The translations under genes were made by a program, and so were the position numbers. From the NCBI GenBank assembly GCA_045631305.1, contig JAZQUM010000020.1:1-9425 (forward strand): DNA of 9,425 bases, written 5' to 3'. Positions within the stretch are counted from its first letter, which is position 1. Each line of letters opens with the position of its first letter. The stretch comes from JAZQUM01 sp045631305. GTDB taxonomy: Bacteria > Bacillota > Clostridia > Oscillospirales > Oscillospiraceae. The notes beneath the pieces were generated by a model that worked only from the letters and a program-made list of their open reading frames with translations, was not told where the DNA came from and did no database searches. Positions 5,206-9,425 of this stretch are shown in pieces.

Positions 5206-7741
5206 CGCCATCTCCATTATCGCCATTTTCTGCTACTTCTTCCTGCTGGCCACCTTTGCCGGCGCCAAGGAAAAGAGCAAGGTGATCCGCTCTTTCATGC
5301 AGCTCATCGCCATTATGATCCTTTGGGTGGGCGGCTCTTTCGCCATGCGCGCCCAGCTCTGGCCCTCTGTCAACTTCTGGCACCATGTGTCCGTTGGCGG
5401 CATGTGTCTTCTGGCGGCGGGGTATTTCCACTTTGTACTGGACTTCCTGGAAGAGAAAAACGGTCACGGCCGCTGGTTCTGGATACTTTTCCACCTGGCC
5501 CTCTTCGTTTTTGACTGCTTCACCTGCTTCTTTATCCCCGAACCCGTGCTGCAGACGGATGCTTTGGGCAAGGTGCAGTTTATCTACACCTATGATTGGC
5601 CCATCTACCTGCTCTTCACCTTCGTGCTGCTGCCCGTGGTGCAAATGGGGCTTATTATCTACCGTCACTGCAAGGGTAACCACATCGCCTACCAGCAGCT
5701 CAAGCCCATCATTGTGGGCATTCTTGTAATGCTGCTGGGCCACGCAGCGGCAACGCTGCCCATGTTTGCAGGCTTCCCTCTGGATATCGTCTCCGGCGTT
5801 GCCAACACGGTGTTCATTTTCTACGCTCTCTATCAGAAGAGTCTTTTCCGCATCACCCTTCTGCTCAGCCGTCTGAACTATCTATTGATCAGTCTCGGTC
5901 TTTGCGGCTTCACTCTCTACCATGTTTCCGACGTGCTGGTAAACTGGATGCAGCGGGCGCTGCACCTGGGCTATACCGGCGCTGTCATCGGCTGCGTAGC
6001 TGTATTTGTGCTGCTGGTGCTGGTGCTTTATGCTGTGATCGCCGCAGTATTCAGCTTCACCTTTGCCCGCCGCGAACAGGCGCGTCAGGCTACCATTGAC
6101 CGCTTCGGCGAAGACATCAACCACATGCTCTCCGTTTCTGCCATTTTGCAGAACCTGACGGAAGTAATTCAGGATGTGGCCGGGGTGGAACGCATGCTGA
6201 TCCTCATGCGGCAGGACGACGGGGATTACCGTGTGGAACACACCACCAATCCTCTGGAAGAAAAGAGCTATTACCTCACCCCTGACCATCCTCTCCTGAC
6301 CTATATGGACAAGCAGGATGGCTGCGTCAGCCTTGAAAACTTCACCCGCTCCACGGTATACCGCTGCATGTGGGAAAAGGAAAAGGATATGCTCGCCGCC
6401 ATGCGGGCAGACTCCATCATTCCCCTGCGCACCGAGGGTGATCTCATCGGCCTTATTTTGCTGACAGCGGAGAAGAAGAGTTCTCTGCGCCGCCAGCTGG
6501 ATCTTTCCACCGCAGAAAAGGTGGCAGGCCTTTGCGCCACCGCCGTGAAGAACGCTTATGTTTATGAGCACGCCATTGAAGAGGCCCGCACCGACGAGCT
6601 GACGGGTCTTGTAAACCGCAAGTTCTTCTTCGAACTGCTGGATCAGGAATTTGACACCTATCAGGATACGGCCCTTTCCCTCTGCCTTTTGAATATCGAC
6701 GATTTCAAGGCCTATAACCAGATGTACGGCACCGTGGAAGGCGACATCGCGCTCCAGCGCGTGGCAGGCCTGCTGCGCAGCGGGCTCAACGATGCCTGCC
6801 ATGCAGCCCGCATCGGCGGCAAGGAATTCGCCCTGATCCTGCCGGGTTATGACATTTATTCCGCCAAACTTCTGACGGAAAATCTGGTGGGCGAGATCAG
6901 CCTTATCAACGGCCGCGGCGGCAGCCGGCAGGCGCGGACGGGTTCTGCCGGTATCTGCGCCGCACCCTACATGGCTTCCACCGCCCGCGAGCTTTTTGCC
7001 AACGCGGAAACGGCGGTCTACACTGTCAAGCGCAGCGGTAAAAACGCCGTGCAGATCTATTCTTCCGAGATCTATCATCAGGAAGTTCCCCAGTTCAAGT
7101 ATCGCAGCGGTTACGGTGAAAACGCATCCACCATCTATGCCCTCACCGCCGCCATCGACGCCAAGGACCACTACACCTTCCAGCACTCCCAGAACGTGGC
7201 GTACTACGCAGGGGAACTTGGCAAGGCTGCAGGGCTGGATAATGACCTTGTGGAAATCGTGAAAGAGGCAGGCCTCCTGCACGACATCGGCAAGATCGGC
7301 ATCCGTGAAGACATTCTCAATAAACCCGGCAAGCTCACCATGGAAGAGTATGAGATCATGAAGGGCCACGTGGAAAACGCGGTGAATATCATCCGCTATC
7401 TCCCCTCTCTGGACTATGTGATCCCCACCGTGCTCTCCCACCACGAGCGCTACGATGGCCGCGGCTATCCCCGCCGCCTTGCCGGCGAAGAGATCCCCAT
7501 TATGGCCCGCATCCTTTGCATCGCCGACGCTTTCGACGCTATGACCAGCGAGCGAAGCTACAAAAAGGCCCTTTCCAAGGAAGAATCCATGGCCCTTTTG
7601 CAGGAAGAAGCCGGCAAGCAGCTTGACCCCAAGCTGGTGCTGATTTTCCTGGAACTGGTGGAAAACGACCGCATCGAGATCCGCGGCCAGAACCCCGGCC
7701 CGGTTGCCGACCACCCGGAAGGCCAGATGAGCATTCTGTAA
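5192..7741 (+). CDS. Polytopic membrane GAF-GGDEF-HD-GYP protein, probable c-di-GMP phosphodiesterase
   Basis: 849 residues. GAGGAGG at 5177-5183, 8 nt before the ATG, supports the start, which lies inside the end of the GH3 gene. Residues 1-290 hold about eight or nine hydrophobic stretches, similar to the 7TM sensor regions found before bacterial histidine kinases and cyclic-di-GMP enzymes. A GAF-like domain follows (about 305-455), then a GGDEF domain (about 465-625) whose signature reads GGKEF (542-546) with no RxxD site before it, so it is probably not a cyclase. A complete HD-GYP domain (about 640-815) ends the protein: H665, the HD pair H697-D698 in LLHDIGKIGI, HHERYDGRGYP (750-760) and IADAFDAMTSERSY (777-790). 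HD-GYP domains hydrolyse c-di-GMP to pGpG or GMP at a metal centre. Together with the first gene it would set c-di-GMP levels at the membrane. It is the last gene of the operon; a terminator begins 4 nt after its stop. Confidence 0.92.
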   Translation: MTGSNAISIIAIFCYFFLLATFAGAKEKSKVIRSFMQLIAIMILWVGGSFAMRAQLWPSVNFWHHVSVGGMCLLAAGYFHFVLDFLEEKNGHGRWFWILFHLALFVFDCFTCFFIPEPVLQTDALGKVQFIYTYDWPIYLLFTFVLLPVVQMGLIIYRHCKGNHIAYQQLKPIIVGILVMLLGHAAATLPMFAGFPLDIVSGVANTVFIFYALYQKSLFRITLLLSRLNYLLISLGLCGFTLYHVSDVLVNWMQRALHLGYTGAVIGCVAVFVLLVLVLYAVIAAVFSFTFARREQARQATIDRFGEDINHMLSVSAILQNLTEVIQDVAGVERMLILMRQDDGDYRVEHTTNPLEEKSYYLTPDHPLLTYMDKQDGCVSLENFTRSTVYRCMWEKEKDMLAAMRADSIIPLRTEGDLIGLILLTAEKKSSLRRQLDLSTAEKVAGLCATAVKNAYVYEHAIEEARTDELTGLVNRKFFFELLDQEFDTYQDTALSLCLLNIDDFKAYNQMYGTVEGDIALQRVAGLLRSGLNDACHAARIGGKEFALILPGYDIYSAKLLTENLVGEISLINGRGGSRQARTGSAGICAAPYMASTARELFANAETAVYTVKRSGKNAVQIYSSEIYHQEVPQFKYRSGYGENASTIYALTAAIDAKDHYTFQHSQNVAYYAGELGKAAGLDNDLVEIVKEAGLLHDIGKIGIREDILNKPGKLTMEEYEIMKGHVENAVNIIRYLPSLDYVIPTVLSHHERYDGRGYPRRLAGEEIPIMARILCIADAFDAMTSERSYKKALSKEESMALLQEEAGKQLDPKLVLIFLELVENDRIEIRGQNPGPVADHPEGQMSIL

Positions 7742-7744
7742 AAC

Positions 7745-7781
7745 AAAAAGAAGACCACCCACAAGGCGGTCTTCTTTTTTT
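7745..7781 (+). terminator. Rho-independent terminator of the c-di-GMP/GH3 operon
   Basis: The stem pairs 7745-7756 with 7768-7779 (core GAAGACC/GGTCTTC), then one A-C mismatch and two G-C pairs, with loop CACAA (7760-7764). Seven Ts follow at 7775-7781. The run of As on the 5' side means it could also stop transcription coming from the ileS side. It starts just after the TAA at 7739-7741. Confidence 0.9.
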
Positions 7782-7795
7782 GCCCAAAACTCAAT

Positions 7796-7839
7796 GCCTT
7801 TTGTAATCAAAGGCCAACATTTCACAAATTGTAATCAAA
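7796..7839. repeat. Short direct repeat and small hairpin between the two terminators
   Basis: TTGTAATCAAA occurs at 7801-7811 and 7829-7839. The first copy lies within a small inverted repeat, GCCTTT (7796-7801) and AAAGGC (7809-7814), with a 7-nt loop. No coding frame or known RNA family is recognised here. It may be residue of a duplicated terminator segment, or chance in an AT-rich spacer. Confidence 0.4.
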
Positions 7840-7872
7840 AAAAGAGAGAGTCGAAAGACTCTCTCTTTTTTT
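7837..7872 (-). terminator. Rho-independent terminator of ileS (probably bidirectional)
   Basis: A perfect 16-bp stem, 7837-7852 with 7857-7872, closes on a tetraloop (GAAA on the plus strand, TTTC on the minus strand). Read on the minus strand it follows the ileS stop by 7 nt and ends in seven Ts. The plus strand also ends in seven Ts, so it can insulate both convergent units. Confidence 0.9.
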
Positions 7873-7879
7873 GCATATC

Positions 7880-9425
7880 TTATTCTTCGATAGCCATGGG
7901 GATCTTGGAAACCACTTCTGCGCAGCGGGGGCAGAGGCCGGTTTCAGCATGAGCAGCTTCGGAGTGCTTCCAGCAGCGGGGGCACTTCACGCCCTTGGCT
8001 TCGCTTACCAGCACGCGAACGCCTGCGATGGGAGTTTCAGCAGCTTCAGCGTAGAGGGCAGCATCGCTGGACACTTCCACGTCGGATACGATGAAGAGGT
8101 CAGCCCACTTGTCAGCAAACTTTGCTTCCAGAGCGGAGAGGTTATCTTCGCCTTCGCCCTTGACGAGAACCACGTGTGCTTCCAGCGCCTTACCGATCTT
8201 CTTTTCAGCGCGGGCAGCTTCCAGAGCAGCGTTCACGCCGGTGCGCAGCTGGATGAGGCTTGCCCAGCTGACGCAATCGCCCAGATCGTATTCAGCGAAG
8301 GGCTTGTTCATTTCGTTGAAGAGGATGTTGCGTTCATCGTCGCCCTTGCGGTGAGGCATAGCCAGCCAGATTTCGTCGCAGGTGAAGCACAGGATGGGAG
8401 CAAACACCTTAGCCAGGGTATCCAGCACCAGGTAGAGCGCAGTCTGTGCGCTGCGGCGGGAAGCGGAATCAGCGCTGTCGCAGTAGAGGCGGTCCTTCAC
8501 GATGTCCAGATAGAAGGAGGACAGGGTGGTAACGCAGAAATCGTTCACAGCGTGAGCGATGATGTGGAACTCATAGTTGTTGTAAGCTTCTGCAGCCTTT
8601 TCCATGAGGCGGTTGGTCTGGGTCAGCACCCAGCGATCCAGCGCTTCCATTTCAGCAGCGGGAGTCAGGTTTTCAGGATCGAAGTCCACCAGGTTATCCA
8701 GCATGAACTTGCAGGTGTTGCGGAACTTCAGGTAGTTCTGAGAGAGCTGCTTGAAGATGTTATCGGAGCAGCGAACGTCTACATGATAGTCAGCAGAGCC
8801 GGCCCACAGACGCAGCAGGTCTGCACCGTACTTGTTGATGACTTCAGCGGGGTCAACGCCGTTGCCAAGGCTCTTGTGCATAGCGCGGTCTTCGCCGTCA
8901 ACGGTCCAGCCGTGGGTGAGGCATTCTTTGAAGGGAGCGCCCTGGCCCAGTGCGCCAACAGCAGTCAGCAGGGAGGACTGGAACCAGCCGCGGTACTGGT
9001 CGAGACCTTCAATGTACATATCAGCAGGCCAGAAGCCCTGATCGCGCTTCATGGAAGCGTAGTGGGTGGAACCGGAGTCGAACCAGCCGTCCAGAGTGTC
9101 TTCTTCCTTGGTGAAGGCTTCGCTCTTGCCGCAGTGGGGGCAGGAGAAGCCGGAAGGCAGAATGTCGGAAGCTTCCATTTCGAACCATGCGTTGGAACCC
9201 TTTTCGCCAAAGAGAGCGGAAACGGCAGCGATGGTCTCATCGGTGCAGATGGGCTTGCCGCAGTCTGCGCAGTAGAACACGGGGATGGGCAGACCCCAGC
9301 GGCGCTGACGGGAGATGCACCAGTCGTTGCGTTCGCGGATCATGGCCTTCATGCGGTCAATACCCCAACCGGGCAGCCAGCGCACTTCGTCGCAAGCGTC
9401 GCAAGCGGCATCCTTGAAAGCGTCA
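7880..9425 (-). CDS. ileS: Isoleucyl-tRNA synthetase, C-terminal half (runs off right edge)
   Basis: 514 residues are visible and the frame is still open at the right edge; full bacterial enzymes are around 900-1050 residues, so the N-terminal part with the HIGH motif and most of the editing domain is missing. It charges tRNA-Ile with isoleucine in the cytoplasm and is essential. Family features in order: DWCISRQRRWGLPIPVFYC, a C-x-x-C zinc pair completed by CPHC further on, DTLDGWFDSGSTHYAS, the nucleotide-binding loop, the helical anticodon-binding domain, and a C-terminal zinc finger CPRCWKH...CPRC. The loop reads AMHKS (8870-8884) where the classical signature is KMSKS; the second lysine is kept. 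The long insertion with two C-x-x-C pairs fits Firmicute enzymes. The gene ends with TAA at 7880-7882, just before its own terminator. Any T-box leader would lie outside the window. Confidence 0.97.
   Translation of the reverse strand, partial: DAFKDAACDACDEVRWLPGWGIDRMKAMIRERNDWCISRQRRWGLPIPVFYCADCGKPICTDETIAAVSALFGEKGSNAWFEMEASDILPSGFSCPHCGKSEAFTKEEDTLDGWFDSGSTHYASMKRDQGFWPADMYIEGLDQYRGWFQSSLLTAVGALGQGAPFKECLTHGWTVDGEDRAMHKSLGNGVDPAEVINKYGADLLRLWAGSADYHVDVRCSDNIFKQLSQNYLKFRNTCKFMLDNLVDFDPENLTPAAEMEALDRWVLTQTNRLMEKAAEAYNNYEFHIIAHAVNDFCVTTLSSFYLDIVKDRLYCDSADSASRRSAQTALYLVLDTLAKVFAPILCFTCDEIWLAMPHRKGDDERNILFNEMNKPFAEYDLGDCVSWASLIQLRTGVNAALEAARAEKKIGKALEAHVVLVKGEGEDNLSALEAKFADKWADLFIVSDVEVSSDAALYAEAAETPIAGVRVLVSEAKGVKCPRCWKHSEAAHAETGLCPRCAEVVSKIPMAIEE

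Noticed and set aside
5882..7825. Long minus-strand open frame (647 codons) opposite the HD-GYP gene
   Set aside because: Same codon-bias shadow; it would also read through the operon terminator and has no domain or ribosome binding site that I can see.
1..9425. CRISPR arrays, insertion sequences, tRNA or rRNA genes
   Set aside because: No repeat-spacer pattern, no transposase frame with terminal inverted repeats, and no cloverleaf or rRNA-like sequence was seen by eye on either strand.

Overview
The window looks like chromosomal DNA of a GC-rich anaerobic Firmicute, perhaps an Oscillospiraceae/Ruminococcaceae-type gut Clostridium. This placement is an inference and not firm. It rests on strong AAGGAGG-type ribosome binding sites before most genes, GC-rich codon use in the centre, rho-independent terminators, and a clostridial-looking bacterial-type isoleucyl-tRNA synthetase with zinc-finger insertions.

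Layout. (a) Bases 1-309, minus strand: the start of a VanZ-like membrane protein running off the left edge, in DNA that is clearly more AT-rich (about 35% G+C over the first 240 bases by hand count; a sampled line of the central operon gives 63%). (b) Bases 310-589: divergent control region with a near-consensus sigma-70 promoter (TTGACG, 17 bp, TATACT) reading right, an exact 12-bp direct repeat flanking that promoter, and a possible leader hairpin. (c) Bases 590-7741, plus strand: four tightly spaced genes. They encode a membrane-anchored GGDEF-EAL-PAS-GGDEF protein, a small polytopic membrane protein resembling ICMT/PEMT-type methyltransferases, a GH3-family acyl-adenylating enzyme, and a polytopic GAF-GGDEF-HD-GYP protein. 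The last three are translationally coupled or nearly so (a 2-nt gap or 4-nt overlap, then a 14-nt overlap). (d) Bases 7742-7879: two back-to-back, apparently bidirectional terminators between convergent transcription units. (e) Bases 7880-9425, minus strand: the C-terminal half of ileS, running off the right edge.

How the genes may work together. The two ends of the operon form a matched cyclic-di-GMP pair. The first protein has an intact GGDEF synthase domain with an RxxD inhibition site, while its other GGDEF and its EAL domain have lost key residues. The last protein has an intact HD-GYP phosphodiesterase, while its GGDEF is degenerate (GGKEF). Between them lie two enzymes that look biosynthetic or modifying: a carboxylate-adenylating GH3 protein and an integral-membrane methyltransferase-like protein. 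This suggests a c-di-GMP-controlled module that activates and modifies a small carboxylic acid or lipid at the membrane. The domain calls are well supported by motifs. The joint function is inference, and this operon is the best candidate for an undescribed system in the window.
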